Of a stretch of 64,000 nt of DNA, positions 34,705 to 44,873 are shown piece by piece. A program made the position numbers and the translations under genes. The notes below the pieces were generated by a model, which was given only the letters and a program-made list of their open reading frames with translations, had not been told where the DNA came from and made no database searches. Location: contig JAKOGI010000571.1 in assembly GCA_029747015.1 (NCBI GenBank), forward strand, positions 360,001 to 424,000. The letters are read 5' to 3'. Positions within the stretch are counted from its first letter, which is position 1, and the number at the start of each line of letters is the position of its first letter. This DNA is from Carnegiea gigantea. Its lineage: Eukaryota > Streptophyta > Magnoliopsida > Caryophyllales > Cactaceae.

Positions 34705-36568
34705 ACAACAAAATGTGATATTAATGCAACATAAGTTTCATGCTAGATCTTATAGTTTATACTGGAAATTTTAATATCAACATAAAATATTAATCGTATT
34801 ATGCATATGTCTTTTGGCTATCTACTTTTCTTATTCTAAAAATAAAGCATTTTTCATAGTTTGGACATGATATTATACTTTTATAGATATTTTGATATTC
34901 TAAGCTGAGTGACATGCAAATCAAAATTTTAAAATTTATAAATATTTGAACTATAATATTCATTAACTTACATTTGCCTTAATTTCTAAATTTCCACCCA
35001 CTTTTTACTCATGAATACATATAAAATTTAAAAGATATCAATTAATTAACTAGTGTTTGTCCCATATTTTGCTTCCCTCTCGGGCTTTGTTTACAAAATC
35101 AAAATTCAAAAATTGCCTACCACATTTTATTGAGGTCCTTCCCTTTTATTTCTTGGGTTGTTCCTCCGCAGTTCCTCGCAAACCCTTAACCCCCATTCAC
35201 CAACTACTTCGTCATCGTGTGCCGCTTGCACTCTCCTCTCTCTCTCTCTCTCCCCCCGGTTGTTCTTTGCCTACTATGATTCTTTCCTTTAGCTGAAATT
35301 AGTAGTGAACAAGATTTTCGGGTACCCTGGAACCGATATGGAAATGAATATCCAAATCGGAACCTAAATTCGGTTTAGAGAGAGGGAAATGAATAATTGT
35401 TGTTAACTTTTTACTAACTTTTCTTGTGTTTCTTTATTATTTTTCTATTTGATTTTTTCCTTATAGTTGACTCTCCAAATACTGAATTTAACACAGTATC
35501 AGTTAATTTCTACCACTTGTTCAAGAATGAATTATTATATTTCTCAAGTGCTTAAGATTAAAAAAATACAAACATAGTAAATTAACTTTCATTTTTTGGG
35601 TAAAGATAGATGATGAAGGTATATTGAAAAAGATTAAACACCACCAAAGATTAAACACCACCTCTCCAACTGCAAATAAATAAAAAAAATTAATTTATTC
35701 GGTGAAAAAATTTCAACATTAGGCATATCCAGCACCCTAAAATCAGAACCGGAATATGAGTTTCCAATTCTGATTCCTAAAAATTAGGAGCTGGTAATTT
35801 AATGCTGAGACAATTAAACTCGTCACTGTGCTCGTCTCTACGTCAAAGCGATCTGTACACTTGAGTGGGCCTATAAACTTGCAATGCTATTCTTTCGAGC
35901 CCTCAATGATCCAAACATCTGGCATGTTGTCTAGAGCATAGCTTTAAATATAAAATTGAGATGTGAAAAGGGAGAAAAAAAATTACATAAGTAATTAAAT
36001 TGGAAAAGAATTCACCTCACTTATTTAAATATTTTTAAATGTTTTCATGCTTTAATTTCACCCCCCAATCTGAGAAGCAATCTCATTGTCTCCCATGACT
36101 AGGCCTGAAAAATGCTTCAATTCATTTGAATTCAGTTCAAATTAAAATAGGCTCGATTCATATACTAGTCGAACAATTTTGGTTTAAATTTAGGTTCAAT
36201 TCAGGTTAGCTTCGGATACAATTATGTTCAGATTATTGGATTTTGATTTGGTTTCAAGTATAGCTTAAGTTAAGTTTGCATTTGAAAAACTTCAAGTGAA
36301 GCCTATTTGAGTCAATTTTGATTTGGGCCGGTTATGGTTGTGGGTTCAAGTCAACCCTAGGCCAACTAAAAATCGAATGGAGTCTAAATTTTAATCAAGT
36401 TACTTTCAAGTTGCCTTTAGATTCTCAAGTGGGAGATTATATCAAATTAGGCATCTCACACGGGCCTTGAATTTTGCATGGGCCTAAAGCCCCAAAACCT
36501 TGATGGCTTCTATATAATATTATGTGTGGTGCATCACAACCTCTCTTTTTGGGTAGTAGAAAAGCTCA

Positions 36569-36720
36569 CTTTATTTATTTATTTGTTAACTTATTTTGAT
36601 TTATAAGAGTCGCAAATAATATTGCAATACAATTATAATATAATAGAGGATGGGGGAATCAAACTATGACCTAATATATTTAGAGCTTCGATCTTAACCA
36701 CTAAGCGAAGATTTTATTGA
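36569..36720 (-). mobile_element. tRNA-derived SINE-like segment (unit 8)
   Basis: A box with one change (TCGCTTAGTGG) at 36698-36708 and TTTGATTCCCC near 36655-36665 on the minus strand, with a TAAA-type tail. Confidence 0.55.
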
Positions 36721-37269
36721 CTAACTCACTTTTATATGCCTTAATTGATGATTGATATTAGTCTATGATCATCATCAATTTAGGTGAGCATAAATTTTCT
36801 ATGATCAAAAACAGAGGAAGTCATGAGAGATAAGCTAAGTCTAATTGACCTGTCTTTAACTAATCAATTTAAGTTCTTTGGACTTAAATTGACTCTAAAT
36901 TTAAATAGAGATCGAATGGATTCAAGCAAATTTGGTGTGATATGTCATAGGACCCCGATGAAACGTATTCACATAGATTAAAAAAAGAAGTTGTAACTAA
37001 GTTGAGTCGTATTTAACCGACCACTTTAATCTAATTCAAACCTATGTTGACTCTAAATTTGAAATAAGAAAAATTGGATATGATAAATTAGAATCGGAAG
37101 GACCCCTATTGAACTTGATCCAATTGAATTAGACAACATAGACCTCGCTGCGCATGATTGTGGCCCTAATGTCCTTAACCTATTGCCTTATATATCTTGC
37201 ATGGTATAACAAAATTAGTCATGAGTTTTGACAACATTAATTCAGACACCATAAACAAATGCGACATTC

Positions 37270-37830
37270 TGTTAAATTTTTTATATCAATTGGGCCATAA
37301 ACAAAGAGTCATACATATAAGTTCAAATGAGGTTCTAACCCAAAATCAATTGATAATATATGAAGTAACTCACAAGCTTATATATATGCTCATGCGCTTT
37401 AATTTTATCCATGTGTGATAACATCGACTTTCATATTCTTTTTATTTTATCAGTATAGGGTAACATATTGACTTTCATACTCCAACACACTCCCTCACGT
37501 GTGAGCTACTAACAAGGCCTAACACTTACAGTCAATTTTAATCAAATGGGGACAGTGGCAAATTAAAATTAAGCAATCTTGATCTAATACCATGTTAAAT
37601 TTTTTTAATTAATTAGGCTATAAACAAAAAGTTATGCATATATGCTCAAATAAAGTTCCAATAAAACGAATTGGCAATATGTGGAGTAACTCACAAACTT
37701 ATATGCATGCTCAAGCACTTTAATTTTATTAATGTGGTACAACACCCACTTTCATATTCTTTGCATTTTATGAATATGGCACAACAATACCCACTTTCAT
37801 ACTCCGACACGGTCCTTGACGAATTGTGCC
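37270..37830. repeat. Internal direct duplication in array unit 8
   Basis: The stretch beginning TTAAATTTTTTATATCAATT and running through ACTTTCATACTCC appears at about 37270-37490 and again at about 37592-37830. The 100 bp between includes CTCACGTGTGAGCTACTAAC and GATCTAATACCATGTTAAAT. Confidence 0.75.
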
Positions 37831-38321
37831 ATCTCTTAGTTTTATTCAGCTTTACTTAGGATTTTCCAATCTTATGTTTTGGTCTGTTATGATTATGAGT
37901 GAAAGTGTTAGTGCTAATAATAATATTGTGTACACTTTAGGTGAATAATGATTCCTCCATATTTGTATTTTGTTATAGGCTTTTTTTTTTTTTTAACTTA
38001 TCGTAAGTATTCACTAGCAACAATCAGCTCTAATTAGTGCCAATCAACACTCATCAGCACTCACCGGCACGTATGATCAGTTGCAAAAAACATATCCATA
38101 CTCTAATCGCTAATATGAAAATATTTTAATTATTTATTTAAGAATGAGTTAATGACTTTTTGTATTGAAATTCTTAAGTATAACCATCTACATTAATCTC
38201 AAGTATGGAGTCAAAGAGATAGTACTTGCTCCGCGTGTAAGTTATAAGTTATGATAAATTAGAGTAATTACCAAGCTCGTGTAAATTATGGTATATTCAA
38301 GATGTTAGTGTCAACAAAATT

Positions 38322-38965
38322 ACGATAAAATATGCTATTGATGTCAAGATAAGTTGCATATTAGATCTTGTAGTTTATACTAAAAATTTTAATATCAACA
38401 TAATATATTAATAGTATATATGCATATGTCTTGCGGCTTGTACTTTTCTTATTCTAAAAATAAAGTATATTTGATAGGTTGAGCATGACATTGTACTTTT
38501 ATAGATATTTTGATATTCTAAATTGAGTGACATGCAAATCAAAATTTTAAAATTTGTATATATTTGAACTATAATATTTATTAACTTGCTTTTGCCTTGC
38601 TTAATTTCTAAATTTTCATCCACTTTTTACTCATGAAAAAATAATCATAATGAAATTTAAAAGATATTAATTAGTCAACTAATATTGGTCCCATATTTTG
38701 CTTCCTTCTCGGGCTATGTTTACAAAACCAAAATTCAAAAATTGCCTCCCACATTTTGTTGAGGTCATTCCCTTTTATTTCTTGGGTTGTTCCCCACCCT
38801 TTCCTCACACACCATCGATCCCCATGCACCAACTACTTCGCCATCGTGCCGCCACCTGCACTATCCTCTCTCCCCCCTCCCCCCCCTTTTCTTTGCCTAC
38901 TGTGATTCTTTCGTTTAGCTGGAACTTATTCGGAACTAGTCAAATGGTTTTAGTTCTAATTATTA
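38322..38965. repeat. Array unit 9, truncated
   Basis: The first 640 bp of a unit, ending inside the AACCGGTTCC-like block near GTCAAATGGTTTTAGTTC. What follows is unrelated to the unit. Confidence 0.85.
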
Positions 38966-39835
38966 AGTTATTATAGTTATTATAGTAAAAGGTGGACTTA
39001 AGGTTTAAGGAGACAGCACCTATTGCATATTACATCAACATCCCATTGAAGTGAACCTAGTTAAGATTTTTGTAGGATTTGGGTTCTGGTATGTATTCGT
39101 GAATTAGGATGAGCATAAGGCCACAATGTAGACTCCTGCAACATCAGGGCCTCTCATTAGAATCGCATATGCTGTAGGTCGTGATATCTAAGACTATTGG
39201 TTTAAGGTAATTTGATCACCAAATTATTTGATAACGCTTTCGGTTATAATCACACTAACTGGTGATTTAAATTGGAAGTGCTGAAAAGCGTTTGTTTTGA
39301 AGCCACAATGTCTCTAACTAGTTGGAGACAACTCGACAAGCATCATACATTACTGCACATAAAAAATAGTACACCCTTTTTAAGAGAGAAAAACTAAACT
39401 GGCTCTTAAATAAATAGGCCCATGTATCGGGCTTACATATTTTCTTATTAGCAAAATGATAGGTGTTTTGTAATAAAATACTTTTTAAGTGTCTTTTTTC
39501 GCTTAAAATATATCTTATCATATATTAAATTGAAAAAAAAATGATAAGATTGAATAGTCAAAAGTTGTCAAAATTTATAAATTGTGTAAAATCATCCTTT
39601 TGTACATAATCTTTTATATTTACAAAATTACACAAGTGATATGCCTCGCGATAGAGTTGATCCAATTAGGGTGTCAGTTTGTAGTTGTTGGCGTAACTAA
39701 CGGATACTAAAGCTTATAACTCATAATAAGTTGTAATTAATAAAAATTTGGTATTTTTAAATCATAAAACATATTAATTTGAGTAACGAAAGAACATTTA
39801 AGAGTGTCTTGCAGCAAGACACGTATCATCATCCT
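38966..39835. other. Unassigned AT-rich sequence after the array
   Basis: No ORF or known element is recognisable. It holds a short near-palindrome TCTCTAACTAGTTGGAGA at 39311-39328. The phrase AAGAGAGAAAAACTAAACTGG (39381) recurs in similar form at 40256. Confidence 0.5.
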
Positions 39836-40225
39836 TTCTTATTAATTAGGTGGCACTTAGCACGAGAGCACATGGTGTGTTAGTTAATGGAGGTGTTTGG
39901 TTGCAAGAGCTTGTTATTATGCAAGAAATTAATTTTTATTTATTTTGAGTATTTGCTAAGTTGTACAAAGACCGATAAGTTTGTAATTGCTTGTTATTAT
40001 CCAAGAAATTAATATTTAAATTAATTATCCCTATTGTTATTGCATTAGAAAGCTATAAATACTAGTCAACAATGTATTAACTTCTTTATAATAGATGAAC
40101 AGAGGTTACTTCAAGTCTGGATCTGATACTGCAAAAGGATTTCTTTTCGTTGTCATTATTTTTGTTTCAAGAAAAGTTAGACAAGTCTATTGGGCCATAT
40201 GCCAAAAAAACACCAGCATACCAGA
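39836..40225 (+). repeat. Direct repeat copy A (LTR-like, about 390 bp)
   Basis: Shares GGTGGCACTTAGCACGAGAG, TTGCATTAGAAAGCTATAAA and AACAGAGGTTACTTCAAGT with copy B near 40820-42724. The TATA-type GCTATAAATACTAG is in the middle of the repeat, as in LTR promoters. No partner internal region can be named. Confidence 0.65.
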
Positions 40226-40819
40226 GAAAACTAAAAAAGATATACTCTCCTTTATAAGAGAGAAAAGCTAAAGGGCTCTTAAATAACTAAGGCTATTTCC
40301 TGTTCCTGGGTGCTGCTTTAGTTTGAAGGACTAGAACTCCTTCTGCTGGTTAGGTTCATGGGAAAGAGTCGGTGATGTTAGTAGATGCAATTCGAACTAT
40401 TCCTTTCCTGTTTATATCAGCATTTCGTATAGAGGATATTAGATCATCTGACATCTCTTATTCTTGGTCTTACCCTGTGAAGCATAGTCGATTGAACCTT
40501 TCTGTTCCTCTGGTCTAGTTAGCGACTTCGCTTCCATTCACATTTTTGATATCTCCAGGTCTTGTCACCAAAATCCTTCCCCGGTTGACAAAACGTCTCG
40601 CTACAGACACTTGAAAAAGTATCTTTCAAGGTCTAGTAGCTTCGGTGAATCACTTGAGCCATAATACATTTTTGGTTCTCTCTGAACTCTAATGGAGTTA
40701 CTGCTTACATGCGGATTTCCGCTTGGCCAGTGCTGCAAATCAGTTTGGGCAAGGAGTGAACAGTTTTGGCCCTTGCCCATCTCTGATCTCCCGCAAACAG
40801 TGATGAGCGGACTCACCTA
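40226..40819. other. GC-richer island between the direct repeats
   Basis: From about 40290 to 40815 base composition becomes more balanced than its surroundings. There is no conserved ORF in either strand; the longest minus-strand frame (40601-40816) starts at a non-ATG codon. An organelle-derived insertion or the inside of a small LTR element are both possible. Confidence 0.4.
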
Positions 40820-40872
40820 TTCTCTTATTAAATAGGCGGCACTTAATACGAGAGGGCATTGCATATTACTTA

Positions 40873-41974
40873 GGCCCTATTCTTTTTGTAGTCTAATCAA
40901 CCCAATCCAACCTACACTCACCTACTCCTTTCTCCCTCTTTCCACTCCTTCCCACACTTAAAAAAAAATCCTTCCCACACTCACGCACTCCTTCCCATAT
41001 CTATATAAAATAACAACTTCTCATATTTTGAAAATTTTTATAATTTACGTAATTGTGTGTACGAATAATCTGATAGCAATTATGAGCATTTTTAATTTTT
41101 CGGATGTTATGGAATAGCTTTATTTTTTTTGTTATCGTTGGTTATGAGATATTTGTTGTACGCTAGAAAGCATATATGATTGTTGCTGTGTATGTGACAG
41201 AATAATTTTCTGTACATCGTAATCCATGACAAAAGTTGCAGATGCTTTTTTCCCATGCATAATTTTTTGGCGTTGTTCGTAATTCGTAACAGAAAGTGCA
41301 GATGTATTGTAGTTGACATTATTTTTAGAAATTTTATGTTACTTGAAATTTTTTTATTTTTTTATTTTTTATTTTGTTCTTTTTTATTTTTTATTTTTTA
41401 TTTTGTTTATTTTTATTTTGTTTATTTTTTTATTTTTGTGTTTTTGTATTTTTGTATTTTTTGTTTGTATTTTTATATTTTTTATTTCTATTTTCTATTT
41501 TTTATTTTTATTTTTGTATTTTTTAATTTTTTTACATTTATTTTTTTTATTTTTTATTTTTTACTTCTTAATTTTTAATTTTTTGTATTTATTTTAATTT
41601 TTAATTTTTAATTTTTAATTTTTTGTATTTTTTTGTATTTTGTATTTTTTATTTTGTTGTATTTATTTTTTTATTTTTCATTTTTCTATTCTAGAAAAAC
41701 AACCTAGGGAAAATTCCAAAAAAATAAAAAGTACAAAAAAAATAAAAAATAAGAAAATAAAAAATAAATACAAAAAAAAAACTAAAACTAAAAAATTTAA
41801 AAAATTTAAGAAAAATAAAAATAAAAAATAAGAAATAAAAAAATTTAAAGAATTTAAGAAAAATAAAAATAAAAAATAGAAAATTTAAAAATGTAAAAAA
41901 TTTAAGAAAAATAAAAAATAAAAATAGAAAATTTAAAAATTTAAAAAATTTAAGAAAAATAAAAAATAAAAAAT

Positions 41975-42011
<37 letters not shown>

Positions 42012-42364
42012 AAATAAAAAAATAAAAAAATAAAAAAATACAAAAATACAAAAATACAAAAATACAAAAATAAAAAATAAAAAATAAACAAAATAAACAA
42101 AATAAAAAATAACAAAAAAGAATAAACAAAAATAAAAAAAATTTCATCATCATTAATTACTATCACAATAAAATTATTACATTATAAAACGGAAAAATAT
42201 TAATAACCAATACTTCAACTTCATTCAACTACATTCAACTTTTACCTACACTCACCCACTTCTTTTCACACTTAAAAAAAATACCACACTCACTCACTCC
42301 TTCCCCCCCTTTTTCACACTTACCCATCTCATACATATTATTTCCCACTGAAAAGAACAGGGCC
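40873..42364. mobile_element. Harbinger/Tourist-like non-autonomous DNA element, 1492 bp
   Basis: The left end reads GGCCCTATTCTTTTT and the reverse complement of the right end reads GGCCCTGTTCTTTTCAG. Both sides have TTA (40870-40872, 42365-42367), the duplication used by PIF/Harbinger elements. Inside each end are C/T-rich phrases (CCTACACTCACCTACTCC at the left; CTACACTCACCCACTTC at the right). There is no transposase. The middle is a T-rich then A-rich snapback. It sits within repeat copy B, whose halves join cleanly when it is removed. Confidence 0.78.
41331..42150. repeat. T-rich/A-rich snapback core
   Basis: About 360 bp of TTTTTATTTT-type sequence (41331-41690) is followed, after a short TCTAGAAAAACAACCTAGG centre, by about 440 bp of AAAATAAAAA-type sequence. 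Transcribed or single-stranded it could fold back over several hundred bases. The A-rich arm includes a degenerate repeat of about 55 bp (AAAAAATTTAAGAAAAATAA) between 41790 and 41960. Confidence 0.85.
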
Positions 42365-42627
42365 TTAATGTCTCTAGTTGTGGTAATTTTTGTTTAATTT
42401 TAGTTTTTCTTAAACTGTGTAAAGGCAAACAATTTTAAAATTGCTTTTTATCGTCTAAACAACTAATATTTAAATTAATTATGCCTATAGTTATTGCATT
42501 AGAAAGCTATAAATACCAGTCTTTAGCATATTAACTTCTTCACAAGAGACGAATAGAGGTTACTCCAAGTTTGGAACTTGTATTGCAATTTTTTTTTTTT
42601 TTGGGGTTATCACTATTTTTTTTAAGG

Positions 42628-42691
42628 TAAGCTGGACAACTCTTTTTTTTTTTTGGGGGGGGGGGGGGGGGGCAATAAGCTGGACAACTCT
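42628..42691 (+). repeat. T12-G18 insertion between 16-bp direct repeats
   Basis: TAAGCTGGACAACTCT occurs at 42628-42643 and again, identical, at 42676-42691. Between them are a T run, 18 G residues (42655-42672) and CAA. Confidence 0.85.
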
Positions 42692-42735
42692 ATTAAGCCA
42701 TATAAGAGAAACCAACATAGGTAAAGTGATCAGGG

Positions 42736-43876
42736 AGAATGGCCAAGCGGCAAGACATTCAAAAGCTGACAAAAGAAGACCACATAATTAATGTCCAGTT
42801 TCTGCAAAATCTGAGTATCAGGGTGGGGGATGGGTCAGGAACAAGCTTCTGGGACGACATGTGGATCTTAAATCAAGCTCTCAAAAACCTGTACCCAACT
42901 CTATGTAGGGCTTCAAGTCAAAAGTCTGACACTGTAGCAAATATGGGCTGGTTTGAAGGTGGAGTGTGGAGATGGACTTTGCTGTGGGAAAGACAACTAT
43001 CCACAGCAGAATTACAGCATGCCACAGAACTCTGTAACTTGCTACAGCAGTATCCCCCTACCCGAAACAAAAAGGATTATGAATTGTGGTGTAAGAAGAA
43101 GGAGTTTTCATCCAACAAACTGCTGCATAAGGTGGACAAGGTGATGAGTCAGACATCTGAAGTAGATTGCCTGGTTTCCTCGATTTGGATTAATCTTGCC
43201 CCTCCAAAAGTCGAATTCTTCTTATGGCTAGCTCTCCTTCGTAAACTGAACACCCAGCACATGCTGCTCAGGAAAGAAATCATATCAGACCGAGACTTAA
43301 TTTGTAGTTTTTGTGGTATTCATGATGAAGACATGGACCATGTCTTAGTTACCTGTGCGTTCTCGTGGAGTATCTGGAGTAGATTTATTCAAGCCCTTGA
43401 TCAGCAAATGGACAAAAAGGACACATTCAGACAGTTCTATGAAGCATGGTTAGTTCAAAGGATTAACAACAAAATCAGGAAGAAAATCTGGACTACAACT
43501 TTCTTTGCAGTATCTTGGAGTTTATGGATGAAGAGAAATGATGTGGTTTTTGAGCAGCAAAACCTTGATGCGGAGACCCTTTACCATGCTATTAAATGGA
43601 GGATTAGTCTATGGTCAAAGGCATGGAAGGAAGAGACTCCATATTCAGTAGCTGGCCTGGCAAGAAATTTTGAGTTTTTACATATTCTTTTCCCTTAATC
43701 TTTTTGCTTTTATTAGTTCTCGAGGTATTAGTTTTTTTATTCCTATGGTTGTCCCTTTTATGTTGTGAACCACTCAGTTTTATGTTGTGAACCTCTCTAT
43801 TTGTAGCTCTATTTTGAACTGCTCCTTTGAAGGTGGTAGTTCTTGCCTTTATGACACTAATAATCAAAAAAAAAAA
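42736..43876 (+). mobile_element. 5'-truncated L1-type LINE with poly(A) and target duplication
   Basis: The C-terminal part of LINE ORF2 is followed by a 3' untranslated region and a run of A ending at 43876. Direct repeats AAGTGATCAGGG (42724-42735) and AAGTGATTAGGG (43875-43886) flank it with one mismatch; the right copy overlaps the last two A residues. This is the standard outcome of target-primed reverse transcription with early stop. Confidence 0.85.
42739..43698 (+). pseudogene. LINE ORF2 C-terminal fragment (zf-RVT region)
   Basis: An open frame of 319 codons. The N-terminal part has SIRVGDGSGTSFWDDMW, typical of the region after the RT domain in plant L1 ORF2. The zf-RVT region follows: WINLAPPKVEFFLWLALL, then CSFC and DHVLVTC, a zinc-binding-like CXXC...HXXXXXC. 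It ends in a tryptophan-rich tail (WSLWMKRNDVVFE). The endonuclease and RT are missing. The ATG lies almost at the truncation point and is probably just an internal methionine. In a full element ORF2 would nick DNA and copy LINE RNA; this piece cannot. Frame integrity suggests a fairly recent insertion. Confidence 0.88.
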
Positions 43877-43886
43877 GTGATTAGGG

Positions 43887-44260
43887 GGGAGGGGAGGGGG
43901 CTGCGGGCAAGAATCCCCCACAAGCAAACTCGCCTCATCTGGGCACTGAACTCAAGCGACCGCCTTGGAGCAAGGGATGCAATGCCACGGCGCTAAAGCA
44001 CCTAGGCTCCAGAATGTTTTGTTGTATCCTAGAGACACATAATGCCATATATGCCTGCAAATTTTTATCAAATGGGTTAAATATTGTCCTAAAATAGTGT
44101 TCAATTATGCTTGCCATTGATATCCCTAATAATTTTTTTCCTCCCTAGCAAGAGATTTTTCATCAAGTTGTAATAGAACATGGAGAGTCTGCAGTAATGT
44201 TTTGAGTGAAACCTATAGTGATAGACTAAATAGCTAACCCACAAGATGAGATAAGCCTAT
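43887..44260. other. Flank between LINE and the 14.3 kb element, with weak tRNA-like remnant
   Basis: On the minus strand 43930-44012 contains TAGCGCCGTGG (A-box-like) and, about 27 bases on, CGCTTGAGTTCAG (weak B-box-like), possibly a SINE remnant. The rest is AT-rich with no ORF. Confidence 0.35.
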
Positions 44261-44859
44261 TGTAAATACAAATTTCGCGCCTAAAATAAATTAGACAGGA
44301 AATTGATATAAACAAGTTTAATCTTGTATTGATGTAGTGTGTAGGTACAATATCTTGATACAATAAAACTGATCCTCTAATTCGATCTTCTAATGACTTG
44401 AGTATTCCGAGGGCTTAATGCTTGATATCGGTTGATGCAAATCAGCTGAAGAACTCTGAAGACGGTTCTTGGTTCTGATCTGCAAGTGACTGATTGTGAT
44501 TTCTGAAACTCTGCAAGTCTTGATCCTTCTTGCTTGGTAGCTGGATGCTCCTTGCTGTCTGAGCTCTGAATTCTGCAAATGCTGCCTCCTCCAAATGAAG
44601 GGAGAAGACCCCTATTTATAGACTCTGCCGGCTAGGGTTGGAGCCGGATTTTGGACCTAGGCCCAGTAATTATTTTCTTAAAAACAAATAATTACTAATT
44701 TCTGCATCATCGATGACACGTGGCGGCTTTTGATTGGCTGCACTTAATTTTGACCAAGCAGGCCACCAGAGTCAACGTGAGACATGGCCTTTTGTGGTTG
44801 GTCCATTTTTTTACACGTGGCCTCATTTGATTCGTCATAGAATTTTTTTTCCTTCTACA
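44261..44859 (-). repeat. 3' LTR of the 14.3 kb element
   Basis: 599 bp; on the minus strand it starts TGTAGAAGG and ends GTATTTACA. It contains a minus-strand TATA box (TATAAATAG, 44612-44620) and CACGTGGC at 44717-44724 and 44814-44821. A third site present in the other LTR reads GACATGGCC here. Confidence 0.93.
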
Positions 44860-44873
44860 AATGCCCCCTCGAG
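44860..44873 (-). promoter_or_regulatory. Polypurine tract
   Basis: Minus-strand CTCGAGGGGGCATT immediately upstream of the 3' LTR start. Confidence 0.8.

Larger units (their letters stand above)
34705..38321. repeat. Array unit 8, with internal duplication
   Basis: About 3617 bp, longer than its neighbours because a segment at about 37270-37490 recurs at about 37592-37830. Between the copies is a 100 bp stretch not seen in the other units. The SINE-like segment is at 36569-36720. Confidence 0.83.
4585..38965. repeat. Macrosatellite-like tandem array, unit about 3.2 kb, 8 units plus a partial
   Basis: The same long AT-rich sequence returns in the same orientation with shared landmarks: a start phrase AAAATATGCTATTAATGTC; a CTTTGTTTACAAAATCAAAA block about 390 bp later; a C/T-rich block containing CATCATCGTGCCGCCGCC; repeated AACCGGTTCC-like phrases; a tRNA-like SINE; and a run of short ATCAGCACT sub-repeats. 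Start phrases lie near 4585, 7803, 9663, 20408, 23671, 28237, 31499, 34705 and 38322. Uninterrupted units are 3.2-3.3 kb. Identity between units looks like roughly 85% by eye. I find no reading frame conserved between units, so it appears non-coding. It stops abruptly at 38965, about 640 bp into a unit. Confidence 0.9.
40820..42724 (+). repeat. Direct repeat copy B, split by a Harbinger-like element
   Basis: Copy B matches copy A at 40820-40872 (GGCGGCACTTAATACGAGAG) and at 42365-42724 (TTGCATTAGAAAGCTATAAA at 42494). The 1.49 kb between is an inserted element with TTA duplications. The right end is cut by a LINE insertion. Confidence 0.68.

Noticed and set aside
4585..38965. Array as ribosomal DNA or a tandem gene family
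   Set aside because: No rRNA or tRNA cluster sequence and no conserved ORF is visible in any unit.
41255..42166. Several long frames encoding almost only Phe, Ile and Tyr or Lys and Asn
   Set aside because: They are readings of the T-rich and A-rich arms of the snapback. Composition alone explains the lack of stops.
44390..44578. 62-codon ORF present in both LTRs of the 14.3 kb element
   Set aside because: It has no ATG start and is present twice only because the LTRs are duplicates. It gives no independent evidence of coding.
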